NCBI GenBank assembly: GCA_016125255.1
Contig: WGMD01000002.1
Span: 558,001-622,000, forward strand
Direction of reading: 5' to 3'
DNA from: Planctomycetota bacterium
Lineage (GTDB): Bacteria; Planctomycetota; Phycisphaerae; Phycisphaerales; Zrk34
Length of the DNA: 64,000 bases
Below, one piece after another: positions 28,282 through 37,882 of the stretch. The translations under genes and the position numbers were made by a program. The notes beneath the pieces are model-generated. The model made no database searches. It saw nothing but the letters and a program-made list of their open reading frames with translations, and was not told the origin of the DNA. The stretch's first letter is position 1, and each line of letters opens with the position of its first letter.

Positions 28282-30725
28282 GTGAGCCCCAGCAAGCGTC
28301 GAATCCCCACGTCCGTGCAGTACAGACCGACGAGCAACATGAGCGTCAGCCAATTGTCCCATACCTCGCGCTCGCGCGGCCGATGCAGCGTCACCGCCTC
28401 CCCCGCCAGTTTATCCGGCAGTTCATGCACATCGCCCAATTCGATGAGCGACCCGCCCGTGGCGTCGGCCCATGTCCCCAGCGCATCGCGATCGACCTGC
28501 GGCTTGATCAGTTCACGCCCCGATTCATTGACCATCACCATCGCGCCGACCTTGCGGTTCTTCGCATCGTTGTAGCTGACCGTGAATGCCCCCGCCTGCT
28601 CGGCGCGCCACAGCCCGCGGTAGTACCCGCCCTGGTTCGTGCGGCGGACCGTCACGCTGCTGCGCGGCGGAGGTGCGCCGCCTTCCGTTTCGCCCGTGAT
28701 TTCCAGCCGAATCTCCGCATCATCGACCGGCCGCCCCGAGGCGCCGACCGCGTAAAGCTCCACCGACACTTCCGACCCGACCTCGACTTCCGCCGGCGTC
28801 GCTTCGATCCAGCTTTCGGACCCGCTGCGCTGCTTGCTCCGCGTCACATGGCGCACCGTCTGACCCCAGAACCGATAGAACAGCACATCGCCGATGTTTC
28901 GGCGCCAACGAAATGTGCCGTCGGTGTTGAGCATGAACACGCGACCGCGACCCACGAACTGCTCTGCGATCAGCGGCCGCTTGCCCTGCGGCGTCTCGTA
29001 CTCCGCCAGCAACGTCGCCGCCGGCGTGATCTGCGTCGCCGAAGCCGCCCAGTAAAACGGCGGCATCTGCGACCAGAGCTGCCGATTCTTCGTGGCGTTC
29101 GGATAGATGGCGAACGCCGGATGCAGCGAACCGGCCGGCGTGACCGTCATGCGGAACGGCGCGAACGCCGGCGCCTCCGCGCCCGCCGTCATCACCCCCG
29201 CCTCGCTCTCCGACGGCCGCACCTCAAACTTCATCGGCAGCAGCTTCCCCAGCGGCGCATCCAGAAAATCGATCGGCATGTGCTCCGTCCCCGCCTGCAC
29301 GATCAGCCCCACCCCTTCGTCCTCCACCGCCTTGACCAGCGCCTCCTGAAGAGTCGGCGGCAGCATCGCCGGCGAAATGTCGCCGAGCATCACCAGCCCG
29401 TATTCCGCGAACCCCGCCGCATCCGTCGGCAGCTTCGCCGCACGCGGCAGATCCTCCGGCTTCGTCCCATCGGCGAGCAACTGCGACTCCATCACGAACC
29501 GCACATCCAACCCCCGGTCCCGCCGCAGCGCATGATCTAAAAAGCGGAAGTCCCAGCGCGGATTCCCCTCGATATAAAGAACTTTCTGACGATCCGTGTC
29601 GACGCGCAGCCGCACCGCCCGCGTGTTGTTGACCTTGACCGGCTCTTCGTTCTGCCGATCGACCGTGACGCGCAGCATCTGTTCGCCGACTTCGTCGGGG
29701 GTGTAGCTCAATGATGCCTGCACATTGGCGGCGTCGGCGAGTGTGACCTTCGCGCGATCGATCGTCTTCTCGCCGCGCATGAGCCGCACCTCGACCTGTC
29801 GCCCGTCGAACCGGCGCGAGCCGATCGTGGCGACGAAGCTGACCGTGTCGCCCTTGGTCGCCTGCGTCGGGGCCAAGACATCCTCGACCGCCACATCCGG
29901 CGCCGGCTCGTCCGACCCGACCGGCACCGAGACGATCGGCGTCGCCGCATGCGACCCGCGATCGAGCCCGCCGCTGATACGATGGATCACGCTCATCACG
30001 TCCGGCCCGCTCGTCGAGCGCCCGTCCGAAAACACCACGATCCCCGCCAGCGTCCGCCCCGCTGCATCGTCGATCGCCTGATTCAGCGCCGTGCCGATCG
30101 CCGTCTCCCCCGCGTCCGCCTCGCTGAGCTTCTTCGGCGACTTGTCCCCCGTGACTTCCCGCACCTGTCGCGCGACACGATACACCCGCACGTCAAACCG
30201 GCCATCGAGCGATTTGAACGCCGCCGTCTTCTGATGTTCGAGCACCGCGTCGAGCAACTGGGCGCGCGACGTATTGTTGAGCTTCTTGCGATCTTCCGCC
30301 GATGGGTTAGGCAGCGTGCCGGTCTTATCATTGGGCTCGATCATCCCCGTCTCGCGCGCCAGTGCGGCGAGGCCCGTCGCGTCGAACGGACCGGCGGGCA
30401 GGTCCATGCTTCCCGACTCGTCGATGATCCACGCCAGCACCGGCTTCTGATGAATCGTCTCGTCCATCCGCACATACGGCCCGCCGAGCACGATCACCAA
30501 CAGCAGCAGCACCAGAATGCGACAGACGCTTAGTGCCCATCGGGGTTTCGCCCCGATATGCGGCAGTGCCGCGCGATGACGACGCACGATGAACCAAGCC
30601 GCCGGCCCGATCAGAAGCAATCCGAAAATCAACCACTGCGGGCGCGACCAGAGCCATTGCACACGATCCACCTGCGCCCCGATGCGCTCCTGCACCCCGA
30701 TCAGACGCAAGAACCAGTCGCTCAT
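28278..30725 (-). CDS. vWA-domain membrane protein, copy B
   Basis: An 815-residue protein. Membrane helices lie at about 33-52 and 64-83; the vWA domain begins AWIIDESGSM with a full MIDAS (D-x-S-x-S) and continues GIVVFSDGRSTSG. After an Ig-like region comes a GATase1-like segment (QKVLYIEGNPRWDFRFLDHA; AEYGLVMLGDISPAM; VGLIVQAGTEHMP). The C-terminus has a membrane helix (NWLTLMLLVGLYCTDV). Similar in order to the protein at 18438, of which it is the set B counterpart, though here it lies after the DUF4175-like gene and not before it. Overlaps both neighbours by 4 bases. Confidence 0.87.
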   Translation of the reverse strand: MSDWFLRLIGVQERIGAQVDRVQWLWSRPQWLIFGLLLIGPAAWFIVRRHRAALPHIGAKPRWALSVCRILVLLLLVIVLGGPYVRMDETIHQKPVLAWIIDESGSMDLPAGPFDATGLAALARETGMIEPNDKTGTLPNPSAEDRKKLNNTSRAQLLDAVLEHQKTAAFKSLDGRFDVRVYRVARQVREVTGDKSPKKLSEADAGETAIGTALNQAIDDAAGRTLAGIVVFSDGRSTSGPDVMSVIHRISGGLDRGSHAATPIVSVPVGSDEPAPDVAVEDVLAPTQATKGDTVSFVATIGSRRFDGRQVEVRLMRGEKTIDRAKVTLADAANVQASLSYTPDEVGEQMLRVTVDRQNEEPVKVNNTRAVRLRVDTDRQKVLYIEGNPRWDFRFLDHALRRDRGLDVRFVMESQLLADGTKPEDLPRAAKLPTDAAGFAEYGLVMLGDISPAMLPPTLQEALVKAVEDEGVGLIVQAGTEHMPIDFLDAPLGKLLPMKFEVRPSESEAGVMTAGAEAPAFAPFRMTVTPAGSLHPAFAIYPNATKNRQLWSQMPPFYWAASATQITPAATLLAEYETPQGKRPLIAEQFVGRGRVFMLNTDGTFRWRRNIGDVLFYRFWGQTVRHVTRSKQRSGSESWIEATPAEVEVGSEVSVELYAVGASGRPVDDAEIRLEITGETEGGAPPPRSSVTVRRTNQGGYYRGLWRAEQAGAFTVSYNDAKNRKVGAMVMVNESGRELIKPQVDRDALGTWADATGGSLIELGDVHELPDKLAGEAVTLHRPREREVWDNWLTLMLLVGLYCTDVGIRRLLGLT

Positions 30726-33700
30726 GGCTGCGTTTCCGCCTCGCGCGTGAGCTGGCGGTAGTACGCGTCGATGAGCGGCTGATAGCCCTCGGGCCCGTGC
30801 TCGTTCATACCTTGAATCAACGGCTCGCGCACGCGCGGCGGCAAACGATACAGCGCCGCCCGCTTCGCCCCGTCCACGCCGACCGCCTCCACGCCGCTTT
30901 CGTCAATCTCGCCGGGTTTGCCGGTGTATCCGCGCGAACCGAAGCTGCGCCCGCCGGGCGGCGTCGTCGAGTTCGTCGGCCCGGTCGCCGAGCCGCGTGC
31001 GCTGCCGGTCATCGCCGCCTGCCCCGCCGCCCGCTGCGCCATCGCCAGCGCGCTTTGCACATCCGGCGAGTTGAGCGCCGCCTGCAACTGGGCCGTCGAC
31101 TTCGCCGCAGCTTCGCCCGTCTGTTGCGACGGGCCCGTTGACTCGCCGCGACTTTGCTGCTGCGCCGCCGCCATCGCCGGCCCAAGCTGCTGCTGCGCCG
31201 CGTCCGTCTGTCCCATCGCGCCGCGCAATTGCTCGGAGTTCTCCGTCAGTTCCTGCCGCGCCCGCTCCTGATGCTCGCGCAATCGCTGGCGCGGCGTCTG
31301 CTCCGCCTGACCCGCCGCGCCTTCCTTCGCCGGCAACCGTTCCACCGGCCGATCGCGCCCCGCGAAGCGCTCATCCAGTTCCGTCCGCCGATTCTCCTGC
31401 GTCGCCTCGATGGGTTTGTCCCACCAGTCCGAATCCTTCATCTTCTGTTCATCCTTCGCCGCCTGCGCCTGCTGATCGCCCCCTGCCGATTCCTTGACCT
31501 TGTTCGGGTCCGGCGTGTCCTTCTCCACCGGCGCGACCTTCTCGACTCGCCCCGGCGGCGCCCAGGGCGCTTCAGGAAGTTCGTCCGCCTTCCGCGGCCG
31601 ATCGCTCAGAAGCTGCTGATTCTTCGCCATCAGCTCCGCTGCCTTCTCGTCAAGATCCTTCTGTGTTTTCGAGATTTCATCCAGCTTCGACGCCGGCGCG
31701 TTCTCCGTCTGCTGGGCCAGTTCCTGCTGCTGGGCCTTCCATTGTTCGAGCAGATGCTGGCGCATCTGAAGCTGCTTCTGCAGGTCGGCGATCTGATCGC
31801 TGGCCGACCGGGCCGCCTGCTGCGCCATGACCTGTTTCATCTGCGCCTGCGCCGCCGCCGGGTCCTTCGCCAGATTCCCGCGCGCCGCCTGCATCTGCTG
31901 AAGCTGCGTCTGCATCGCCGCCAGCTTATCGCGCTGCGCCGGCGTCAGCGGCTCCGTCCGCGCGAGTCGCTCAAGCTGCGCCGCCTCGCCCTCCGACACC
32001 GCCTTCGCGTCAAGCTGCTGCGCCATCGCCTGCGCGTCCTGCGCCATGTTCGCCAAAGCCGCATCCTCGCCCGGGGCTGACAGCGGCGAATTCTTCGCCT
32101 GATCCGACGTCGCCGCGAGCTGCTTCGCCAGGTCGTCGATCTGTTTCTCCTGATCGTCGAGCTGCGCGTTGAGCTGCGCAAGCTGCTGACGCTGCGCGTC
32201 GGTGAGTCCGTTGTATATGCCTTTGAACAGCGCCGCGATTTCCTCATCGCTCATCGGCGTCCCGTCGGCGTGTTTGAACCCGTCGCGCTTGATGTCCGCG
32301 CTCTTCAAATGGTCCGGCAGATCCTTGAACAGCCCCGACGCCGCCGCATCGACCGCCTTGATCGGCATGCTCACCAGTTCGCCCAGTCCCTTGAGCAGCC
32401 CGTCGAGCGGCGGCGCGCCCTTGTCCGCCTCGCTCGCCGTGGGCGCCGCGGCGATGGAAAGACGATACACCGCGCTGCTCACCGACTGACCCTTGCGATC
32501 TTCGACGACCACCCGGTAAAACAGACTCGCGCCCGGCTTGAGCAGCTCGGCCTCGGGGTCGATCGACGTCGTGGCCAGCCGCATCGTCGCCGGCTCGTCA
32601 TACGTCTCGATCCACCGCACCGAGTGCAGTTCGTTTTCGCTGACGCCCAGTTGAATCCCCACGCGGCCCACGCCGTAGTCATCAAACGCGCGCGCCGTGA
32701 TCGGCAGCGCCGCCGGCTCCGCCAGCATGACGTCCCGCCCCGGCCGCTCCACCGTCACCGTAGGCGGCTCGTCCTTCGCGGCGACGATCGCCATCGGTTT
32801 GCGCGTCCGGCTCGCATGATCGAGCTTGTTGTAGAACGTCACGCCGACCTGCACATCGCGCTCGATCGTCATCGCGCCGGTCCATTCGCCGCTCTTGCCA
32901 TCGAGGTCCATCGACCGCTGACCGAGCCGTAATAGCTCCGTCGTTTGCACGTCTTCGCCTCGGCTCGTGAAGAAGCCGGGCCGATCGATAAACGCCCGGC
33001 CGGAGTCGATCTCGAAGCTCATCCCGTCGAGCTTGACGCCCTGCCTGGACCGATCCCCGATCATCATCGACAGCGGCACGACCAGCCGCGTCCACTGCCC
33101 ACCCTCCGGCAATGGGCCCGCATAGACGAACCGAGTGCGCTCCCGGCTGGCATTAGCCAGCTTCGCGCCCCACACCACCGCGTCGATGTTGCCGTTGTCC
33201 AGGTAGCTGACGATTAGACGCTGCGGCGGGCTCTGCGGATCGAGCCACACGTACACGAAGAGCGTCGACTCCGGCGCGGCGCTCATCGGGTACAGCCGCG
33301 TCTTGAAGGCGAACGGTTCGCGGTTCCAGCCGAAGGTGAACGACTTGACGCCGCTGAACGCCCGGACCGTCGACCATCGCCAATCGCCGTGCGTCACCGC
33401 GTCGGCGGGAAGCTCGTCTTCGAACCACACGGTTTCCTGTTCGATCGTCTTGCGCGTCGTGACCTGCTTCGGTTCGAATAAGCCCATCTCGCCGCGCACC
33501 GGCTCGCCGCCGACTTTGGCGCTGAGGCGCAGCGTCGATCCGATCGGCGCTTCGATGCGCGGCGCATCGGCGCTGACGATCCGCGGCTCCGGCAGCTTCA
33601 TGTAGTCCGGCAGCAGGACCGCATACTTGACGTCCTCAACGATCGGACGCGGCGCGGCATGTATCCGGTACGTCGGCGTCCACGTCTTGCCCCCGCTCAC

Positions 33701-34492
33701 GAAGTATTCGTAGTCCCCCGTCGCCGCGCTGAGCGTGAAGCTGAAGTCCGTCGCGCTGTCGGAGCCCATCGGGTATTGCACCCACGCTTCGCCCTTGGGC
33801 TTGAGATGCAGCGTCAGCGACGCCGCCTCGCCGCGCGTGATCATCGCGCCGATCTTCACCGGTTCGCCCTGCAAAACCTCAAGGTCTCCCGCCGCCTCGA
33901 TGCGAAGCCACGTCACCGGCGGCAGATTCGCCGTCGGCATCATGATCCGCGCCAAGGCCGTCGGCATCCGATCCGAAAACAGCGCCGCCATCAGTACGAT
34001 GAGCACGACCGTCGCCCCGGCCCCGGTGACCATCCGCCGCATCCGTGCCGGGTTCGCCACCTGCTCAACGCGATAGTCCGCCGTCTTGGCGCGCGTCTGC
34101 TCGATGAGCCGGGCCACGAACGCGGGGTTCTCCCTGCTCTGCCCGTTCGCCGCGTCCAGCGCCAGCACGGTCAGCAGGCGATTGTGCATGCCCCCGATGG
34201 CGCGCTCGATGCGCAGCGCGACTTCCTCGGCCTTCCGCCTGCGGAACGTCGGCCAGACGACGCCGTAGCCCAGCGCCGAAAGCAGAATGATCCAGAACGC
34301 CGCCCACACCAGGACACGCATCGCCACGGGCATGGCGAAGAGCATGTCGAGCGTCACGGCGAAGAGCAGCCAGCCGACTGCGCCCAACTCGACGAACGCC
34401 GACCCGCTGATCAGCTCATGACGGCGAAGCTGATGGGCGGTCTCATCGATGAGTTCCACCAGGGCGCGACGATCGGCGTGAAGCGGATCCAT
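30722..34492 (-). CDS. DUF4175-like large membrane/coiled-coil protein, copy B
   Basis: A 1256-residue protein with two membrane helices (about 46-80), a third near 155-175, Ig-like beta regions, and a laminin/galactose-binding-like part in the middle (PQRLIVSYLDNGNIDAVVWG). From about 770 to 1010 there is a very Gln/Ala/Lys-rich coiled coil (QQLAQLNAQLDDQEKQIDDL), then a Gln/Gly-rich tail. This is the DUF4175 layout, and the protein is a paralog of copy A at 15205. I chose MDPLHADRRAL at 34492; the frame is open 17 codons further up. The gene follows BatA-like B after 31 bases, where a TATAAT box may add an internal promoter. Confidence 0.83.
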   Translation of the reverse strand: MDPLHADRRALVELIDETAHQLRRHELISGSAFVELGAVGWLLFAVTLDMLFAMPVAMRVLVWAAFWIILLSALGYGVVWPTFRRRKAEEVALRIERAIGGMHNRLLTVLALDAANGQSRENPAFVARLIEQTRAKTADYRVEQVANPARMRRMVTGAGATVVLIVLMAALFSDRMPTALARIMMPTANLPPVTWLRIEAAGDLEVLQGEPVKIGAMITRGEAASLTLHLKPKGEAWVQYPMGSDSATDFSFTLSAATGDYEYFVSGGKTWTPTYRIHAAPRPIVEDVKYAVLLPDYMKLPEPRIVSADAPRIEAPIGSTLRLSAKVGGEPVRGEMGLFEPKQVTTRKTIEQETVWFEDELPADAVTHGDWRWSTVRAFSGVKSFTFGWNREPFAFKTRLYPMSAAPESTLFVYVWLDPQSPPQRLIVSYLDNGNIDAVVWGAKLANASRERTRFVYAGPLPEGGQWTRLVVPLSMMIGDRSRQGVKLDGMSFEIDSGRAFIDRPGFFTSRGEDVQTTELLRLGQRSMDLDGKSGEWTGAMTIERDVQVGVTFYNKLDHASRTRKPMAIVAAKDEPPTVTVERPGRDVMLAEPAALPITARAFDDYGVGRVGIQLGVSENELHSVRWIETYDEPATMRLATTSIDPEAELLKPGASLFYRVVVEDRKGQSVSSAVYRLSIAAAPTASEADKGAPPLDGLLKGLGELVSMPIKAVDAAASGLFKDLPDHLKSADIKRDGFKHADGTPMSDEEIAALFKGIYNGLTDAQRQQLAQLNAQLDDQEKQIDDLAKQLAATSDQAKNSPLSAPGEDAALANMAQDAQAMAQQLDAKAVSEGEAAQLERLARTEPLTPAQRDKLAAMQTQLQQMQAARGNLAKDPAAAQAQMKQVMAQQAARSASDQIADLQKQLQMRQHLLEQWKAQQQELAQQTENAPASKLDEISKTQKDLDEKAAELMAKNQQLLSDRPRKADELPEAPWAPPGRVEKVAPVEKDTPDPNKVKESAGGDQQAQAAKDEQKMKDSDWWDKPIEATQENRRTELDERFAGRDRPVERLPAKEGAAGQAEQTPRQRLREHQERARQELTENSEQLRGAMGQTDAAQQQLGPAMAAAQQQSRGESTGPSQQTGEAAAKSTAQLQAALNSPDVQSALAMAQRAAGQAAMTGSARGSATGPTNSTTPPGGRSFGSRGYTGKPGEIDESGVEAVGVDGAKRAALYRLPPRVREPLIQGMNEHGPEGYQPLIDAYYRQLTREAETQP

Positions 34493-34501
34493 GCGTGTTC
34501 C

Positions 34502-34507
34502 ATTATA
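34502..34507 (-). promoter_or_regulatory. Possible internal -10 box before DUF4175-like gene B
   Basis: On the minus strand the bases read TATAAT, a consensus -10, in the only sizeable gap inside set B. No good -35 hexamer lies 17 bases upstream and the distance to the ATG is only about 10 bases, so any transcript would be nearly leaderless. Weak evidence. Confidence 0.25.
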
Positions 34508-34523
34508 GCGATTCAGAAGTTCA

Positions 34524-36842
34524 CTACTTTCGCGTTCCCGCAAGGTCGCGGCGTTTCGGGGGCGCGACGTTCGATCGTGCGCCGAGGCGTTCGGCGAAGC
34601 GGCGCACCGCGCTGCCCATCCCGCCGCCGGTCGAACCCGTCGCGCTCGTCGGCTTGAGCGTCGAGAGGAGGAACTCGAGGCCGATGACGGCGAACATGGT
34701 CCAGATCAGCGCCCGCCAGATTTCCTTGCGCTCGGTGAGCTGGGCCGTGAGCACCGGATCATCGGGCGAGCCGGCGAGGTAGACGAGCTTGTGCGGCTCG
34801 AAAATCGCGCGGAGGTTCGCCTCGTTCATCGGTTCAAAGCCCGCGTCCTCCATGTCGAGGTTCACCGCGAATCCCCGCTGCTCGGTCTTCATCTGCCCCG
34901 GCGCATCGCGCGGCGGCTGAATCGAAAACGTGTAATACCCCTTGCGATCCGTGCTCATCAAGGCGCCGACCATGCGGTCATCGCTGCGCTGCATGTCCAG
35001 CGCCTGCGGGCGGTCGTCCGGGCCGACCACCTGCACGCTCGCATTGGCCCATCGATCCGCAAGCTGAATCGGCGCCGGCTCGTGCGGACGCACCGCGTCG
35101 ACCGCGCGAATCTGCGCGTCCCGCCGAAGATGCGCCACCGACCGCAGCAAAAGCGGCACGAACTCCGGCTTGAGCGGAAGGTTCGACCAGTCGGGCGTGG
35201 CGGCGAAACCGGCGAGCATGACCCGGCCCCGCCCGATCGACATTTCCGCCATCGCCCCGCGTCGATCGGCCAGGCGCATGAGCATCGTCGTGCTCGTGTT
35301 CTGCCCGCCGCTCATCGCGATGGGGAAATACCGGTAGAGCCGCACGGTCCCGAAGAATTCGTTCTTGTCCTCGCGCGACTCGAAGGCGCTGAGCACGGGG
35401 TGGTGCAGATCGAGCGTGGCGATCGGGACGAACGTCGCCTCGTTGTCCGGGTCGCCGACGGGCGCATCGAACCACAACGGCGTCGTCGAACCCGATATCG
35501 TCTCGGTCGTGATCAGATGCTTGGAATAATCCGCGCCGACGACGTGCGGACCGGCAAAGACGAACAGTCCCCCGCCGTCTTCGACGTACTTGCGCAGCAT
35601 CCGCCCGCGGTTCGCATCCATCGACACGTCCGCCATGATCACCACATCCGCATTGGCAAGCTGCGGATCATTGATCTGATTCTCGTTGATCTGCGTCAGC
35701 GCCAACGACTCGGCGATGCGCTGCTCCTCGTTGCCGCTCGTGCCGCCCGTGTCGCGCGCCAGAAGCGGCGCCCGCAGGGCGGCACGGATGTAGAGCTTCG
35801 GATCGCTTTCGCCGCTGACGTTTGTCGCCGCGGTGATGAGCAGCACATTGATCTGCGGCTCGACGTTGAGCGTGAACAGATACCGATCGTCATCCGTGAA
35901 CGCATCGGGCGGCAGCTCGAAGCGCCCGCGGACGATCCCCGCGTGCGTCGGCACGATCGTGATCGCCCGCGTGAGCTTCTGCCCCGGCTGAAGATTCAGA
36001 TCGACCTGCGACACCTGCTGATCATCGAGCACGACGGCGAGCCGGGCGTCGACCGGACCGTTCGTCCGCCCCGCCGCGACCGTCGCCGTGAGCATCACCG
36101 GCAGCCCCACGACCGGCCGACCCGCACGCGGCGGATCGCCGACGACCGCGAGGTTCGCCACCGGCTCCGATGCGCCGACGTTCATCACGACCAGACGCGT
36201 CTCGTCGTCGATCTTCCGCAGCACCGGATGTTCGCGCAGCACGGACCACGCCCGCTTCTGCGCATCGCTGATGACATACACGATGCGCGGCCCGTGCGGC
36301 GGCTGCGCCAGCGCTTCGCCGATCGCGGCGGGAACGTCGGCGGGCGTCAGGTCGGTCTTGATGGCGTCGAGCGCTTCGAGCATCGGCAGCGGCTTGGACG
36401 CATACGCACTGACGACGACGTCGGGTTTGTGAGCGGCGCGGATCAGCGTGACGTGATCGCCGGGGCCGAGCTGGTTGATGACGGTCTTCGCCACCGCCTT
36501 GGCCCGCTCCAGCGCCGTCGTCCCACCGGTGCGAAGGCCCATCGTCGCGCCGGAATCGATGACGAGCATGACATCCCGACCGGCCTGCGAACCGAAGAGG
36601 GAAGCGAACCGGTCGACGACCGGCCGGGCCATCGTGAGCACGATCAGCAGGACGAAGAGCGTCCGCAGCAGCATAAGCAGATATTCGAGCAGCTTCACCC
36701 GCCGCCGCTGCTGCACGTAGCTTTCCATCAGAAAGCGGTACGTGCTCAGCTCCACCGTGCGCAGACGGTAGAGCGTAATGAGGTGCAGCGCGATCGGCAC
36801 CAGCGCGACGGGGAGAAACCAAAGTAGAAGCGGATTGATCAT
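34524..36842 (-). CDS. BatA-like protein with degenerate vWA domain, copy B
   Basis: A 772-residue protein. MINPLLLWFLPVALVPIALHL is the BatA N-terminal domain; a second helix follows (LLRTLFVLLIVLTMARPVV). The vWA-like domain begins MLVIDSGATM, where the middle MIDAS serine is replaced by Gly and the last by Thr, so metal binding is doubtful, unlike copy A. RIVYVISDAQKRAW and GGGLFVFAGPHVVGADYS mark the vWA end and the GATase-like part. A C-terminal membrane helix (LIWTMFAVIGLEFLLSTL) precedes a basic tail. It follows DUF58 B by 6 bases. Confidence 0.88.
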   Translation of the reverse strand: MINPLLLWFLPVALVPIALHLITLYRLRTVELSTYRFLMESYVQQRRRVKLLEYLLMLLRTLFVLLIVLTMARPVVDRFASLFGSQAGRDVMLVIDSGATMGLRTGGTTALERAKAVAKTVINQLGPGDHVTLIRAAHKPDVVVSAYASKPLPMLEALDAIKTDLTPADVPAAIGEALAQPPHGPRIVYVISDAQKRAWSVLREHPVLRKIDDETRLVVMNVGASEPVANLAVVGDPPRAGRPVVGLPVMLTATVAAGRTNGPVDARLAVVLDDQQVSQVDLNLQPGQKLTRAITIVPTHAGIVRGRFELPPDAFTDDDRYLFTLNVEPQINVLLITAATNVSGESDPKLYIRAALRAPLLARDTGGTSGNEEQRIAESLALTQINENQINDPQLANADVVIMADVSMDANRGRMLRKYVEDGGGLFVFAGPHVVGADYSKHLITTETISGSTTPLWFDAPVGDPDNEATFVPIATLDLHHPVLSAFESREDKNEFFGTVRLYRYFPIAMSGGQNTSTTMLMRLADRRGAMAEMSIGRGRVMLAGFAATPDWSNLPLKPEFVPLLLRSVAHLRRDAQIRAVDAVRPHEPAPIQLADRWANASVQVVGPDDRPQALDMQRSDDRMVGALMSTDRKGYYTFSIQPPRDAPGQMKTEQRGFAVNLDMEDAGFEPMNEANLRAIFEPHKLVYLAGSPDDPVLTAQLTERKEIWRALIWTMFAVIGLEFLLSTLKPTSATGSTGGGMGSAVRRFAERLGARSNVAPPKRRDLAGTRK

Positions 36843-36848
36843 GCAGCG

Positions 36849-37742
36849 TCACATCGTGCGGTTGCGTCGGGCCAGGTACGCGCTGAGCACCTTGTCGTAG
36901 CGCTGGTCGGTGAGGATCAGTTCGTAGCTGATGTCGCGTTCGAGGCATGTGCGGCGGAGGCGGTCGAGGAATTCGTTCAATCGCGTCAGGTAGGCCTTGC
37001 GGATGGTGCGCGGGTTGGCGATGACGGAGCCGGCGCCTTCGATGTCCTTGAAGCGTGTGAGCTTTTCATAGGGGAACGTGCGTTCGGCGGGGTCCATCAG
37101 GTGGAAGACGAGCACTTCGTGCCGCTGATATTTGAAATGTCCGAGACTGTCCATGAGCTTGTCGACGTCGCCGAGCATGTCGGAGATGAGGATGATGATG
37201 CCGCGTTTGGGGATGCGGCCGGCCAGTTCGTGGAGGACGCCGGCGATGTCGGTGTCGTCGCCGGGCGTTGTTTTCTCCATGAGGTTGAGCATGTTGCGGA
37301 AGTGACTGGGCGTCGCGCGGGCGGGCAGATATTCGCGCAGGGCGTGATCGAAAAGGGCGAGCCCCACCGCGTCGTTCTGCCGGAGCATCAGATGGGCGAG
37401 CGCCGCCGCCATGAACATCCCGTAGGTCAGCTTGTCGAGCGCGCCGTCGCTGGGCGCGAAGCTCATCGAGCGCGAGGTGTCGAGGATGAGGGTGCAGCGG
37501 GTATTGGTCTCTTCCTCGAAGAGCTTGACGTAATACTTGTCGGTCTTGGCGAGGAGCTTCCAGTCGATGGTGCGGATTTCGTCGCCCACGCTGTAGGGGC
37601 GATGATCCGCGTACTCGACGCTCGACCCGAAATACGGGCTCGGATGCAGGCCCGAGAGAAAACCCTCGACCGCCTGCCGCGCGACGAGTTCCATGCGACC
37701 GACGAGACCGAGGCCTTTGGGATCGAGAAGACGCTTAGCCAT
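36849..37742 (-). CDS. DUF58 domain protein, copy B
   Basis: A 297-residue DUF58 protein, starting MAKRLLDPKGLGLVGRMELV. It shows YSVGDEIRTIDWKLLAKTDK, then the vWA-like MIDAS LILDTSRSMSF and GIIILISDMLGDVDK. An in-frame ATG 11 codons upstream (37775) is possible, but the MAKRLL start aligns with copy A. A palindromic repeat separates it from the MoxR gene upstream by about 140 bases, in contrast to the 1-base gap in set A. Copy A is at 22880. Confidence 0.91.
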   Translation of the reverse strand: MAKRLLDPKGLGLVGRMELVARQAVEGFLSGLHPSPYFGSSVEYADHRPYSVGDEIRTIDWKLLAKTDKYYVKLFEEETNTRCTLILDTSRSMSFAPSDGALDKLTYGMFMAAALAHLMLRQNDAVGLALFDHALREYLPARATPSHFRNMLNLMEKTTPGDDTDIAGVLHELAGRIPKRGIIILISDMLGDVDKLMDSLGHFKYQRHEVLVFHLMDPAERTFPYEKLTRFKDIEGAGSVIANPRTIRKAYLTRLNEFLDRLRRTCLERDISYELILTDQRYDKVLSAYLARRNRTM

Positions 37743-37782
37743 GAAAATACTCAGCGCGGGCAGACAGTTCGGCATGTCTTTC

Positions 37783-37862
37783 CATTAACCAATAGCAAAT
37801 ACCTAATGACCATTAGCCAATGCATTTGCTATTAGGCATTGGGCATTTGTTATTGGTTAATG
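37783..37862. repeat. AT-rich palindromic repeat between moxR B and DUF58 B
   Basis: The arms are CATTAACCAATAGCAAATACC... (37783-37808) and its facing partner (37837-37862); about 23 of 26 bases pair. Inside the loop a second pair of similar CCAATGCA/TTGGCAT-like words occurs. It is strikingly AT-rich in a GC-rich operon and sits where the two genes are otherwise expected to be adjacent. Confidence 0.82.
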
Positions 37863-37882
37863 AAAGGCAAATGACCCACTAT

